Source: Phoenix dactylifera
Lineage: Eukaryota; Streptophyta; Magnoliopsida; Arecales; Arecaceae
Assembly (NCBI RefSeq): GCF_009389715.1
Contig: NW_024067666.1
Location: 1,529,001 to 1,593,000 of the forward strand
Direction: 5' to 3'
DNA: 64,000 bases
Shown here: positions 11,400 through 22,545 of the stretch, piece after piece
How positions within the stretch are numbered: the first letter of the stretch is position 1
Layout of the letters: the number at the start of each line of letters is the position of its first letter
Made by a program: the position numbers and the translations under genes
Notes under the pieces: model-generated
Seen by the model: only the letters and a program-made list of their open reading frames with translations
Database searches by the model: none
What the model was told of the DNA's origin: nothing

Positions 11400-12192
11400 T
11401 TGGCGACTCTCCGACACAAGGATGACATGGTTTTTTTGAAGAGTAATGGAGGAAGCGAATTGCTTCCCCCAATTTCATTAAAAGTATAAAATTTACGTAG
11501 TTTCAGAAGAACAGGTGTTGACTGTGAAAAGTTACATATTAATGGCCAAAACTTCAAATCAACAGATAATCTATTTTGGCAAAAGAGGACCAAGAAGATT
11601 CAGCAATACTTTGTGGTTGTCACTGCTTTTTCCTATACACAAACTTCCCCATTGCATTAAGTTCTTGAGAGCTTTGTGGAGGATTGTATTGATGGAGCAA
11701 GCTTTCTGAATGAAAACTCTCGAATTTCTTTCCAAATAGATGTGCCAACAAACGGCCAAAGAGAGCTGGTCCCAACCTTTTTGAAAATTCCTTTAACCCT
11801 CTTTCTTCTCCATGAAACCCATAGATCTCGAATATCCTTTGGCCAACCATTAATTTTGACCTGTGTCTTGATAGTAAACCACAGGCTTTTTGTAAAAAAC
11901 ATTTGACAAGAAGATGTGAGATGGTTTCTGAGTTAGCTCCGCATAAAGGACATCCCATACCTCTTCCCTATCCTTTTTTTGCCATCACTTCACCCGTATG
12001 TAACAGGTTATTGAGTGACAACCGTTTTTTTGGGAGCTGCTATGCGCCATATCGCCTTGTGAAAAGGCCAGAGAACACCAGCACAATTCAGAAATTTATA
12101 GAAGAAATTGACCGAATAACTACCATTGGTGGTGAGTTTCCATACCGGCACATCTGCTACTCAGCTACTCTAGAGGGTTTGATAGGATGTTT
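11400..12192 (-). mobile_element. Old L1 (L1-A), ORF2 C-terminal segment
   Basis: Minus-strand frames give the zf-RVT region of a plant L1 ORF2. A WKLTTNGSYSV motif near 12140 is followed by a C-x2-C then H-x4-C set (CPLCGANSETISHLLVKC, 11957-11904) and then degraded sequence. Several frame changes are needed, so it is inactive. It is the 3' piece of an element whose other segments lie at 12666-13664, 14362-15435 and 22541-22655. Its 3' end near 11400 is not sharp. Confidence 0.75.
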
Positions 12193-12665
12193 GTTTCTTT
12201 GATGTAAAGGGGAGGCAAAAGGAGCCACTCGGCTTTTATTGAAGATTAATCATATTTATAATAGAAATGATCGCAGAAATAAGTTACATTGTCAAGAGAG
12301 GAGAGGAACAGATGCGAGAAAAAGAAGCTAAATGGTTCCAAACCAAGCGTCTGATAATCAAGACAGGGAATGTTGATGCTCGTAAGAAGAAGTAGTGGAG
12401 GAAAGAACCTCATCCAGACCAATAAGCAGGAGCATTCATTGCCACATTTGGTACCTCCTCTGAAGCATAATACAATATGTCGGAAGGCATAAGATGACGA
12501 ACAAAAGTTGTAGCTGAAGGAAACAAAGTTGTAATCCTTCAGTCATTAAAGAGGCTGATTACAGCTTAGGCATAGGTCGAAGGCGGAACTGATATGTTCT
12601 GCAGTGTCTTTTCTTTTGAGAACTGCATGACCGTTGAATGGTAAGCAGGACATAATATGCTCCAA
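12193..12665 (-). mobile_element. 5'-truncated L1 tail inserted in L1-A
   Basis: A block here interrupts the zf-RVT region of L1-A. Its last 250 bp (12193-12440) match 34737-34976 and, on the minus strand, run from a NAPAYWSG-stop peptide into a 3' UTR. That UTR holds AATAAAAG and ends CCTTTACATC. I read it as the 3' end of another L1 subfamily. The 5' boundary near 12665 is approximate, and no target duplication was resolved. Confidence 0.5.
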
Positions 12666-13664
12666 TCATATTTGACTGAAGTTGGAGAAGAACTTCATGC
12701 TACTTAGATCCAAAAATGATAAGGGACCGTAGAGCTTAATGCACCATCTTTGTTTTTTCCAACTCCAATATGATGCTACAGAAGAGTTGGTTTGCACCAC
12801 TCTATCGTGTAGCTCCACAAAAAGGGATGCCAACGCCAACCCAAGAGTCTTCCGAACTCTGATATTCTCTCCATTCCCTAATTTAAAGGAAGTGCAGTTC
12901 CAGAAAGCCTTCAAGTTTTTGCTAATGTCTACCCATATCGGTGACGTTTTCATAAAAGTTTTCTGCACTCTAAAGCCAAACCTTCTTCGAGAATAATACG
13001 CATTCTTTATTTGGCTACTCCACAGCGCTTTTGGTCCTTTGACAAACTTCTAAGCCCATTTAGCCAACAAGGATGAGTTGAGGTCACAAATGGTTTTGAT
13101 GCATCCTTTTTGTCCGTACATACACAGTCCCAGTTAACAAGGCGGTTAAACCCAGAGATGGAATTGGTATCTTTCCATAAGAATGCCCTTTTTAGCTCGT
13201 CAAATCTGTTTATCACCCACCGGGGAAGCTTGAAGACTGATATAAAGTAGGACGGGAGGGCTTGTAAAACTGAATTGATCAAGGTGATCCTGCCCCCAAA
13301 GCTGATAAGTTTTCCTTTCCATCATGCAAGCCATGCATGAAGCAACTCTTTCAATTAACGACAACCAACAATGCTTTGGGGGCTTCCTGTGATCATTAAG
13401 TGGGAGACCGAGGTAAATGAAAGGAAGAAACACCTCTTTTGCAATTCAGATGGGTGGCCAGGTGTTTAGCTTCATCATTGTCCATATTACAAATAATGGA
13501 GCTTTTATGAAAGTTGAGTGCAAGCACTAAAGCTTGTTCAAACCCAAGCAGTACTGCTTTGATGGCTAAAATACTCTCTTTCTTTTTGGCACAAAATAGA
13601 AGGGTATCATCTCCAAAATGAAGATTTCTTAGATTTGAAAAGCTAGGCTTGGACCCAATACCTT
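12666..13664 (-). mobile_element. Old L1 (L1-A), reverse transcriptase and connector segment
   Basis: The minus strand shows NLHFGDDTLLF (the catalytic F-x-D-D motif, about 13630-13598), LNFHKSSI, a FIYLGLPL motif (13430-13405), INSVLQALPSYFISVFKLP (13280-13225) and GNGENIRV. This is the canonical order of plant L1 ORF2 after the palm domain. Several frame changes separate the blocks, so it is inactive. It joins 14362-15435 once the solo LTR between them is discounted. Confidence 0.85.
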
Positions 13665-13669
13665 CAATG

Positions 13670-14356
13670 TGTTAGGTCCAAAACAGGGATATCGTGGAAT
13701 AAACTAAGCCAAAACCAAAATCAACTAGAAGCAATATTCACATAGGCAATATATCAAACACCTTGAGAGCAAAAGAAGAACACACTACAATTTACGTGAA
13801 AAATCCTCCAGTGTAGAGGAAAAAAATCACGGGGCAAATCCAATCAATCCACCATAATAAATATAGAGTTTACAATCTTCAAGTTTATGCCCAAAACTTG
13901 AGTTCACAATAAATTGAGAAAGCTCTAATATCATTTTCCTAAGAGTAACAATGATCTCACCCAAACCACCACAGTGTGATGAAACAAAGAATGTAATGAG
14001 ATCCCTAATAATGAATATAATTCCCTATAACATCCAATATAACTCTTAGATAGAAATCCAATTTATTAAATTGTCGTGTGAAAATCACACCAAAAAAAAG
14101 AGACAACAAAAAAAATCTATTTCTTTTTCCATACGGCACGCGCAAAATTTTGAATTTTCCACTCGCGCTCCCCTCCACCTTTTTCTTTTTCTTCTCTGCC
14201 ATCTTTGTTTTGTTTTTCAGCCGCAAGCTCCTCCCAGGTCCACGCGTCCCTTCTTTTCTTCACGCGCTCTCCATGCGGTCCTACAAAAAAAACAAAGATC
14301 AAGCACTAAGGGACTATTCGGCCTCCTCAACCTCAAGTGGGCTGGACCCACTTACA
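13670..14356. mobile_element. Solo LTR, 687 bp, inserted in L1-A
   Basis: It begins TGTTAGGTCC and ends CACTTACA, with a perfect 5-bp CAATG target duplication (13665-13669, 14357-14361). The L1-A RT frame resumes on both sides. There is no internal region, so it is a solo LTR left by recombination. The start resembles Copia-type LTRs common in monocots; the family assignment is tentative. Confidence 0.8.
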
Positions 14357-14361
14357 CAATG

Positions 14362-15435
14362 ATGTCATTTAGACGAGCTTGCTTGAGAATTTTTTGGATA
14401 GCACATCAGTCACCAAAATAAATAAGGCTGGAGAGAGAGAGGATCACCTTATCGTAGCCCCTGTTTACATTTGATTTTTTATTTTTTATTTTTGCTAAAA
14501 TATGTAATTTATACATTACGTGTACGAATTCACACATTTCTTCTTCTTCTTTTTTTTTTTTTTTTGATCCATTTTCTTGGGGTTAACTACTAATGATGCA
14601 GAAGATAGCAAGGAGTCAATCCACTTTATCCATTTTGGGAGAAAGAAATTTCCAATTGACCTTGTCAAATGCTTGTTCAAAATCAAGCTTGCAGAATACA
14701 CCTTTGTGACCAGTTCTTTTACAGTATGCAATCATTTCATTTGCGCAGAGAAAATTCTCAATAATAGATCTCTCCTTCACAAATGCTGACTCTGTTTCAT
14801 CTACCACCAGTGGGAGGAACTTGGCAAGCATTCCCTCCTTAGGGATAAGAGCAATGAATACAAAATTCGGACAAAAAAGATCCAACCGACCGTTATAAAA
14901 GTCATCCAATAGAGCCAAGAGGTCCTTCTTGATCAAATTCCAATATCTTTGAAAGAACATGAAGGGAAAGCCATCTGGTCCTGGGGATTTAGCGCCACCA
15001 AGAGAGAAAAAAGCTTTGTGTATCTCATCCAAAGACAAGGGATCAACAAGAGCATTGATATCTATAACTTCATTCCCATATAGCAGGTTCCAGTCAGTGT
15101 TTACAATTGGATCCCCCAGAGAAGCCAAATAAATGAGCAAAGTAATCATGAAGAAGTCTTGCAAATGTCCTCTTGATCTGAGAGTTCTACACTGTCTACC
15201 AATAGGGTAGTAATTGTATTTCTCCTCTTTTTGCCGGAAGCCACCTTGTGAAAGAAAGAAGTATTTCTGTCTCCTTCTTTAAGCAACAGTAATTTTGAAT
15301 CTCTGACGCCAATGCATTTCTTCTTTTAAATAAATGTCATGAAGGGATTGTGGTAAAGAATTTCTGATGGGCAGTCTCCTCTTTCCTGTCAAGAATATCA
15401 TTATCATGAAGAAGTTTGTCTTTCATTTGACTTGG
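14362..15435 (-). mobile_element. Old L1 (L1-A), endonuclease-RT linker and RT fingers/palm
   Basis: The minus strand reads a KEGDRNTSFFHK-like motif (about 15290-15260, frame disturbed), then SPGPDGFPFMFFQRYW, LIPKEG, a VKERSIIENFLCANE region, KLDFEQAFDKVNW, and near 14445 a GLRQGDPLS-like motif. This is the standard L1 reverse transcriptase order. A short A-rich insertion lies at about 14470-14570. The linker breaks off at about 15436, where organelle-like DNA begins, and resumes at 22541. Confidence 0.85.
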
Positions 15436-15666
15436 TGCTCCCGAAAGTGATAGTTTTGATCAACCGCCGCAGGCTTACTTCCTTTCCTTTCGAACGACAC
15501 CCACTTGTCCCCTTTGCCTTCCTAGCTTGGCTTGACTAATGAAACCCGCCGAGCTCCATGAAGGAAGTAGTTTATCTCTTTTTAGCAACGAAAGAGCTTT
15601 AGTAAGGAATTCAAGCCTTGTTTATCGTTTATAGGCGTGAAGGGATAGGAGGAAAGAAAGGGCGGT
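15436..15666. other. Organelle-derived insert, left part
   Basis: The sequence changes character from L1-A to a mixed-composition stretch resembling plant mitochondrial intergenic DNA (inference from memory of such sequences). It continues, across the full-length L1, into 22031-22540, which holds a plastid ycf2 piece. The last 14 bp (15653-15666) are the left target duplication of that L1. Confidence 0.45.
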
Positions 15667-15827
15667 AAGAGGGCCGTGGGGAGGAGAGAGAGAGGAGAGA
15701 GAGAGAGTGGCTCGGGATGGGTGCCTAGGTGCGCCAAATCTCGTGCGGTGGGTGGGGCTTTTCCCCAAACACCTGGGGTGGTGAGGAGGGAGGTTTTGTT
15801 ACTGGTTAACCTTGGTGACAGTGGAGT

Positions 15828-17864
15828 ATGGCGGCACGGGGCCCTGCTGAATCGGAGAAGACGGAGGCGGGGATGGGGGAGAAAGGGACGCAACCTCACC
15901 TGAAGGTGGCCGAGAAGGTCCGGACATGGGCGGATGTGGCAAAGGGCCCGTCGAGGGTGCCGTCCTGGACAAATCACCAGATCTCGGCGGCGGAGCTCGA
16001 TGCCCTGAAGCGGCGGTTCACGGACGTGGTGGAGTTCTCGCCGGAGAAGATGGAAGTGGCCAGGGCGGCGTGGCGAGATACGGCAGTTATCATGCGTAGT
16101 TTGGGCCGCCGCGTGCCGGTGGACTGGATCAAGAAGGAGCTGCGGGTGGCCGGGAAACTTGAATACGATGCTGAGGATTTCCTGATGGCAGAGGAGACGG
16201 TTGTGTTTCGATTCCAGAGTGAGAGGGATCAGGAGGCTGTAATGGAGGCTGGTCCGTGGCTGGTGGCTGGCCAGCTCCTAGCCATGGAGCGCTGGCGGCC
16301 GAATTTTGTTCCGGGGACTAACCAACTACGCCGAGCTGTTGTGTGGTTAAGGCTGCCCAATCTTCCGACGGAATACTGGACAAAGGAACTAATTTGGGAG
16401 ATAGCAGCAAAAGCCGGGCGACCTCTGGTTCTGGACAGGGTCACCAACCAGGGCCGGAAGCTGGGATTTGCTCGCGTCAAGGTGGAGCTGGATGCCGGCA
16501 GCCCGATCAGACCTGGGACCTTCATCCAAGTAAGTTCTGAACTCCACTGGCAAATATTCCGCTACGAAAACCTACCTGGGTTTTGCTTCAAATGTGCTCG
16601 GCTGGGGCACGGGGAGGGGACCTGTCCCTATCCCACGACTCCGGCGATGCCCGAAGTCCAGCGGACCGAAGGGGATGCGTCTTCCCAGGCACCGATCTCT
16701 GAGTCGGAGGAGGGGAATGAGTCGGGGTGCCGACTCCCTTTTGGTCCATGGCTGTCGACTACCAAGCTTCGGCCTCCCAAGGTCAACAAACCGGTGAAGA
16801 AGCCGGTCGAGCTGAAGGCGGATCACACGCCGGTGCGGGAGCCTGGCGGGTCGGGGCTGCGATCCCCCAAGGCTTCACCGAATCCTTCCGTGTCGCCGTC
16901 AGACACGGATGGATGGCAGAAGCCAACCAAGTTGGCAAGGAGGCGGTCACCGGAGCAAGCTTCAACGGCGGTGAACGCCGGGAAGGCTCAACTCGGAGCA
17001 GACGCCGGGTCGGACTTGGTGTCTGCTGAGGGAATGGGCCAGACAGCGCAGGTGGGCCAGCTGGGTTGGGCCGTGCCAGGGCGGGCCAAGATGGTGGGAA
17101 TGGATCCGGGCCCAAGCCCGAACCTTATATCCCAAGGAGGGCCGGGCCAAGAGGGAACGGGCCTGACTGGGGCCAAGGGGCCGGCCCACGGACTGGGATC
17201 TAGCCCGATGAAGAGGGCCAGAAGCCCGGCCAAGGCGAGACGGGGCTCGGGGGTGACTGAGCCGACTCAGCTCCCCCGTTCGGCGTCGTCGGCTTCACTC
17301 GAGGATTCGCACCTACGCCGGCGAGAGGAGGGACGACGGCACTTCTGGAGTGCCTCCTTGCCGCCGGCGAGAGCCCCCACTCGGCTCGGGGCAGGCCGTG
17401 CTCATGCTGCTGACCGGACGGCCGGGGTTCCGCTTGCTGAGGGCGGTGCAGACAGGCCGTGCAGGCTGGTGACGGAGGGCGTGACCCAGCGGTCGGGGGT
17501 GGCCGTGGCCACTGGCGGCGAGCCGGCTCTGGCCAAGGGAAAGGGACCGAAGGAGGCGCAGACGGCTACCTCTCAACCGCGGGAGGTGGCTTTGGCACAT
17601 GTGGAGGACCCCTTATCAGGCCTGAGAAGGTTGGGGAAATCGGAAATGGGGGAAGGTTCCCTGCCAGCGACTACCAGAAACTCCCCTGTGGTGATGAGAG
17701 GAGTTCATGGGGGCTCGGGACAGGGTCCTAATTCCCCTATTCAGGATCATGGGCAGGTTGTGAGTCTGTTGCGGGCTGTGATTCAGGAAGGGGTGGAGAA
17801 GCTAGGGAAAGTGGCTAGCGAGCAGCCCACGATGCCTGGGCCTTTAACTGATAGTGTTAAATGA
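15828..17864 (+). CDS. L1 ORF1 protein (DUF4283 plus CCHC zinc knuckle), 678 aa
   Basis: This encodes the RNA-binding chaperone-like ORF1 protein of a plant L1. Residues about 60-230 fit the DUF4283 region (the segment around VVFRFQSERDQEAVMEAGPW and WVRLPNLPTEYW-like text). A CCHC knuckle, CFKCARLGHGEGTC, lies at residues 253-266. The C-terminal half is Gly/Pro/Arg-rich and low in structure. The start at 15828 has a good context (GAGTATGG) and follows a short 5' UTR. The frame is uninterrupted. It ends in an ATGA overlap with ORF2, whose ATG is at 17861. That arrangement suits reinitiation-coupled translation, though the mechanism is inferred. Confidence 0.93.
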   Translation: MAARGPAESEKTEAGMGEKGTQPHLKVAEKVRTWADVAKGPSRVPSWTNHQISAAELDALKRRFTDVVEFSPEKMEVARAAWRDTAVIMRSLGRRVPVDWIKKELRVAGKLEYDAEDFLMAEETVVFRFQSERDQEAVMEAGPWLVAGQLLAMERWRPNFVPGTNQLRRAVVWLRLPNLPTEYWTKELIWEIAAKAGRPLVLDRVTNQGRKLGFARVKVELDAGSPIRPGTFIQVSSELHWQIFRYENLPGFCFKCARLGHGEGTCPYPTTPAMPEVQRTEGDASSQAPISESEEGNESGCRLPFGPWLSTTKLRPPKVNKPVKKPVELKADHTPVREPGGSGLRSPKASPNPSVSPSDTDGWQKPTKLARRRSPEQASTAVNAGKAQLGADAGSDLVSAEGMGQTAQVGQLGWAVPGRAKMVGMDPGPSPNLISQGGPGQEGTGLTGAKGPAHGLGSSPMKRARSPAKARRGSGVTEPTQLPRSASSASLEDSHLRRREEGRRHFWSASLPPARAPTRLGAGRAHAADRTAGVPLAEGGADRPCRLVTEGVTQRSGVAVATGGEPALAKGKGPKEAQTATSQPREVALAHVEDPLSGLRRLGKSEMGEGSLPATTRNSPVVMRGVHGGSGQGPNSPIQDHGQVVSLLRAVIQEGVEKLGKVASEQPTMPGPLTDSVK

Positions 17865-20800
17865 AGATAATAGCATGGAATTGCAGGGGGGCGGCCAAGC
17901 CTTCTTTTTTGCCGTCCTTCAAAAGACTAGCTCAGCTTCATTGCCCCGATATTTGTTTCCTATGTGAGACACGGGTGTCCGGAGATGGTCTACGTCGGGT
18001 GCAGCGACGTTTAGCAGCTGATTGGGATTCATTTGAAGTTGAATCCCAGGGCTTGTCTGGAGGAATTTTGATGTTGTGGAAGCGAGGTGTTGCCTCTATC
18101 GATGTTTTCCGCCATTGTACTCAGCAGGTGGTGATGGTCATTTCGGAACCAAATGAACCCCCGTAGGTCTTGTGTGGGGTCTATGCCAGCACTGATTACC
18201 GGACTAGGAGAGTCCTTTGGGGTGAGTTGTCATGTTTACTGACTCAGGGGGTGCCGATAATGGTAGTGGGTGATTTTAACTGTGTACTAGGCCCTAATGA
18301 AAAATGAGGTGGGAGGACCTACTCTGACTCAGTGGATAGGAGGGAGTTTCGGGAGTTTCTGGATGTAAATGGATTGGTGGACCTCGGCTTCACCGGATCG
18401 CGGTTCACTTGGTGCAACAATCAGTCTGGAGGAGGGAGAGTGTGGGAGCGGCTTGACAGAGCTATTGCATCCCCGGATTGGATTCAGCGTTTCCCATCTT
18501 ACCAGGTTAGTCATCTTGCTCGTATTGCCTCAGATCACTGCCCTCTTTTGATTTCTACAGCTTCGACCTCCAGTCATTATAGCCCTTTCCGCTTTGAGAA
18601 GCTGTGGTTGTCATACCCACAATCTTGGGAAGTGGTCAGGGGGGCTTGGGGAGTGCCAGTACAGGGAAATGCTATGCAGAGGGTGTCGCGTAGTCTGGAG
18701 CTTACTAAGCGTCGCCTTCGCAGATGGAATCGGGATGTTGTGGGTAATGTGTTCCGGAGATTGGAGGAGGTGGAGGGGTTGATTGTGAATCTCCAAGGAA
18801 GGGAGGACCGTGAGGGGGAGCTGGAGGAGGAGGAGATGGCAGACTTACGACGACATCTGTCCTCCCATCACTCATTGTTGCATCAGCAGGAGATTTTTTG
18901 GAGGCAGAAGTCGAGAGTTCAGTGGGTCAAGGAGGGAGATCGAAACACCAGCTTTTTCCACCGATCGACGGTCATCAGGAGGCAAAGGAATATGATACGA
19001 TCACTGAGAGTGGGAGTGGGACAGCGGGTGGAGGAGGATTCTGCAGTGAGACGATTGTTGTTTGATTTCTTCAGGACTAGATGGACGGAGGTAGAGGAGC
19101 CCTTGGAGCTTGGCCGGCTTCCCAGGCCGGCGGTCAGAGTTGAGGAGGCAGAAAATGAAGCATTTATTCGACCTGTGTCTGATAAAGAAGTACAAGAGGT
19201 GGTATGGGCTCTAGCAGAGGACAAGGCCCCAGGTCCGGACGGGTTTCCACCCTTCTTTTTTCGGAGATATTGGAGTATTATACGGAGGTCGGTGGTAGAG
19301 GCAGTGCAGCTATTTTTCAGTCGGGCGGTGATGACAGATGACTGGCAGGCGACTTTTATCACTCTGATACCGAAGCGTCAGGATGCATCGGAACCGGGCC
19401 ACTACAGGCCCATTAGCTTGTGCACCACTTTGTATAAGATAGTGATGAGGCTTATGGTTGGGAGAATGAAGACTGTGCTGCCTAGCATTATTAGTCAGGA
19501 GCAGGGAGTGTTTGTGGGAGGGAGAAGCATATCAGATAACATCTTGTTAGCGCAGGAGATGATGGGTGACCTACAGAGAGCCCCGAGGAGGAGGGGTTTG
19601 ATGGCAGTGAAAGTGGACATGGAGCGTGCCTATGACCGGATCCGCTGGGCCTTCCTTAGATGGGCACTGGAGAGTTTTGGCTTCCACCCGACCTGGATTG
19701 ACTGGGTTTCTGGCATTGTGCAGGGACCTAGTTTCTCCATATTGGTCAATGGTACGCCTTCGCCTTTTTTTCGAGCCACTATGGGGCTCCGCCAGGGATG
19801 CCCTTTGTCCCCATATCTTTTTATCCTATGCTCTGATGCCCTTTCCCGTGCACTACGTGTAGCTTGCGAGAACCGGGAGTTGGATGCCTATAGTCCAGCC
19901 CCGGCTGCTCGCCCCATTTCTCACTTGCTTTTTGCAGATGATTGCCTGCTACTTGCCAGGGCGAGGGTGAGGGATGCACGAGCTCTCCAGAGAGTGTTGA
20001 CTGAGTACTGTGGGGCTTCCGGACAGAGGATCAATCTCCGGAAGTCATCTATACATTTCAGCCCATGCACGGAGCGGAGGGTGCGCCGAGAGATCAGGGT
20101 GATATTGGGGATGCAGGAGCAGGAGGGAGCTCTGGACTACCTTGGGGTTCCCATCACTGGGAGGAGATTGCGAGTGGCGGAGTGCTCTACTTTGGTGCAG
20201 AGGATGCAGAGCAGACTTGAGGGCTGGAGGGCCTCATCACTTTCTATGGTGGGTAGGCTGACGCTGGTCAGGTCTGTTCTCTCTTCCATGCCTATTTACC
20301 TTATGGCCCATACTGTTGTGCCGAAGACGATTTTGATGGGGATAGAGCGACTTATGCGTGGCTTCCTGTGGGGCTCCTTTGGGAGAGGCCACGGGGTACA
20401 TTTGGTGGCCTGGGGGAGAGTTTGTTCGCCTCTGGGCGAGGGTGGCTTGGGGGTGCAGTCACTGCTGGTGAGGCGGGAGGCGCTCCTGGCGCGGCGGGCA
20501 GTGCAGATTGTTTTGGAGCCCCAGGGACTGTGGAGTCAGGTTATGATAGCGAGATATGGCCGGGCAGGCCCTGCTGGCCCGGCGGTGGGGAGACGTAGGA
20601 CCTCTGTTATGTGGCGGGAGGTTGGGAGGTACCTGCCTATGGCCCTGGCGCACACTAGATGGCTGATTGGTGACGGTCGGAGCATTGACGTGATGGAGGA
20701 GCCATGGGTGGATGCACTTCTGTTGAGTTTGTGGCCGACGATGATCAGCGGTGAGGGGGCGGAGGGACTACGGGTCTGCGACCTTATGATGCCGGGGGAG

Positions 20801-22009
20801 GCAGAGTGGGATGTGGACAGGCTGGGCCAGTTATTTGGGGAGCACCTAGCCGAGCGAGTACAGGCCCTTCCTGTTCCGAGATCAGCAGGGCCAGATGTCA
20901 GGGTATGGAGCACCACCGGCAGTGTCAGAGTCAGGGTGGGCGATGTTGCTTGGGTCCTTCAGCAGAGATCAGAGCTGGGCAGGGACTGTGGCTGGGTCTG
21001 GAGATTTGGGCTACACCAGATAGTTGCACTTTTTCTCTGGAAGGTGGCCTGGGATCGTCTGCCGACGAGCTGGATTTTGAGCCGATGTGGGGTCAGCATT
21101 CCACCTGTGTGCCTATCTTGTGAGGTGGACGAGTCAGTGGATCATGCTCTATTCCAGTGCGTTTGGGCGAGGCAGACTTGGAGGCTGTCCGAGATCCCGG
21201 AGAGTGCCTGGAGCCGGAGGGATTGTTTTTTGGAGGAGGTTCGGCAGTGGTCTAGCTCCCCTCAGATGCGCCTTGTGGCTATTCGAGCGTCCTGCACAGC
21301 GTACCAGATCTGGCTGGCCAGGAACGCTCGAGTATTTGGCGAGCTCCGCCCGTCCCCATGATTCGTGATGGAGCGGGCTCGGACACAGGTAGCAGAGCTT
21401 CTCTCTGCAGGGTTGAATGATAGACCTTTGATAGCTCGGGACATCTGGGGCCCCCATACTGCTACGGCAGCTTCTCACACGGTGTTTTTCACCTGGGAGC
21501 CCCCACCCCCGAATTTCCTCAAGGTCAACTTTGACGGTTCGGTCCTGGATGGAGGCAGGAGAGGAGGGGCAGGTTATGTTATCAGAGGACCGAGCTCTAC
21601 CATGGTGGCAGCAGGGGGGTGTCAGATCTTTGATACCTCGGTCCCAGGGGCAGAGCTGCGAGCGGCTTGGCTGGGATTGCGACATGCGCGGCGTGTGCTT
21701 CGGGCGAGCGCTATCCTTCTGGAGGGCGACTCGTCCACGGTGATCAGATGGGCCCAGCAGGGCCCTCACAGGGACGGAGGAGGGGTGCATCCTCTGCTTC
21801 GTGATATAGGGTCGATAGTAGGGGAGGGGATCACCTTTCGGGCTATGCATATATATCGGGAGGCCAACGGGGCCGCGGACTGGGTGGCGGCATATGTGGC
21901 TCGCCACTCGGGAGATACCCTATGGGTTGGTGAGGGTGATTTACCCGGTGCTTTCCGGGACATTTTGTTTGCAGACGCTTCTGGGTGTATTCGTACCCGA
22001 CTAATATGA
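17861..22009 (+). pseudogene. L1 ORF2 (endonuclease, RT, zf-RVT, RNase H) with three in-frame stops
   Basis: One frame of 1383 codons runs through the whole gene with no frameshift. It is interrupted by TAG at 18164, TGA at 18305 and TGA at 21359. The endonuclease shows WNCRG, CETR, VVGDFN, GSRFTW, DRAIAS and SDHCPLL. The RT has DGFPPFFFRRYW, LIPK, VKVDMERAYDRIRW, GLRQGCPLSP and FADD (residues 691-694). A zf-RVT region has CLSC and H-x4-C. RNase H has FDGS (from residue 1224), GAELRA, LEGDS and ADWVA. All catalytic motifs are present. As it stands the protein cannot be made whole, because the endonuclease is cut twice, so autonomous movement is unlikely without read-through. Confidence 0.93.
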
Positions 22010-22030
22010 ATCACCTGTTTTAGCAAAAAA

Positions 22031-22540
22031 AAAGAAAGGGCGGTGGATGATAATGCAAAAAGGCACCGTGTCTCTGGCTTTTGAGATCAGATCCGCTTTC
22101 TGATCAGGAGAGGGGAGGTGGTTGATTGACAAGACTGGCACACCACCAGGCATTGCAAATTCCTGAATTAAAAAGGGATAGAGAGAGTTCCTGTTGCATC
22201 TGTATATAGCTCTGAAGAGAGACTAGAATTCTTTCTTCGTGTAAGAAGAGGCTTTCTTTAGCAGCTGGCACCTTTGTCTGAGCCACCTAGCAGTAAGCTT
22301 GGCTACAGCGAAGCACTTACCAAGCGCGAAGGCAAATTGACTATTTGTTCCTCTGTTTGAGGTGTTGCAGAAATATCTGCGATCGAGTAAATAGCTCTAC
22401 GAACGAATGGATCGGATCGAAAATGGAAAGATTTGTACGAGCTACACGTTTCGTTACCACTTTGTGAAAAATCCTTGGGTATGAATATGTCAGATACCCG
22501 TGACTCGATTGGTGAAATAGTCTCCCTCTCCAAAAAAATA
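22031..22540. other. Organelle-derived insert, right part
   Basis: Continuation of the insert at 15436-15666 beyond the L1. About 22031-22335 looks like mitochondrial-type intergenic DNA (tentative). The remainder encodes a plastid ycf2 fragment on the minus strand. Either mitochondrial DNA that had already taken up plastid sequence moved to the nucleus, or separate organelle pieces were joined on entry. Confidence 0.55.
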
Positions 22541-22545
22541 TGTTT
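22336..22545 (-). pseudogene. ycf2: Plastid ycf2 fragment in nuclear DNA
   Basis: The minus-strand frame contains [32 protein letters not shown] and [11 protein letters not shown] followed by EEQIVN. These match, in order, an internal stretch of the plastid Ycf2 protein. Only about 70 of more than 2000 residues are present. A two-residue loss and substitutions show that it has decayed. The left join (AKKH) merges into the L1-A linker frame, so the insertion point is near 22541-22548. It has no function as a gene. Confidence 0.88.

Larger units (their letters stand above)
15667..22030 (+). mobile_element. Full-length plant L1 LINE (RNase H type), 6.36 kb
   Basis: A 14-bp perfect target duplication (AAAGAAAGGGCGGT, 15653-15666 and 22031-22044) flanks a 161-bp 5' UTR, ORF1, ORF2 and a short A tail (the tail and duplication overlap in A residues). 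ORF2 carries endonuclease, reverse transcriptase, zf-RVT and a C-terminal RNase H domain, the layout known for many plant L1s. The element is GC-rich in an AT-rich region. The intact duplication, the open ORF1 and only three stops in ORF2 point to a fairly recent insertion. It lies inside an organelle-like insert that itself splits an older L1. Confidence 0.95.

Noticed and set aside
16229-17600. Several long open frames antisense or out of frame to L1 ORF1
   Set aside because: Shadows of a GC-rich coding region; ORF1 carries the zinc knuckle and DUF4283 features.
21149-21907. 252-codon minus-strand frame opposite the L1 RNase H domain
   Set aside because: Antisense shadow of ORF2; no recognisable domain.
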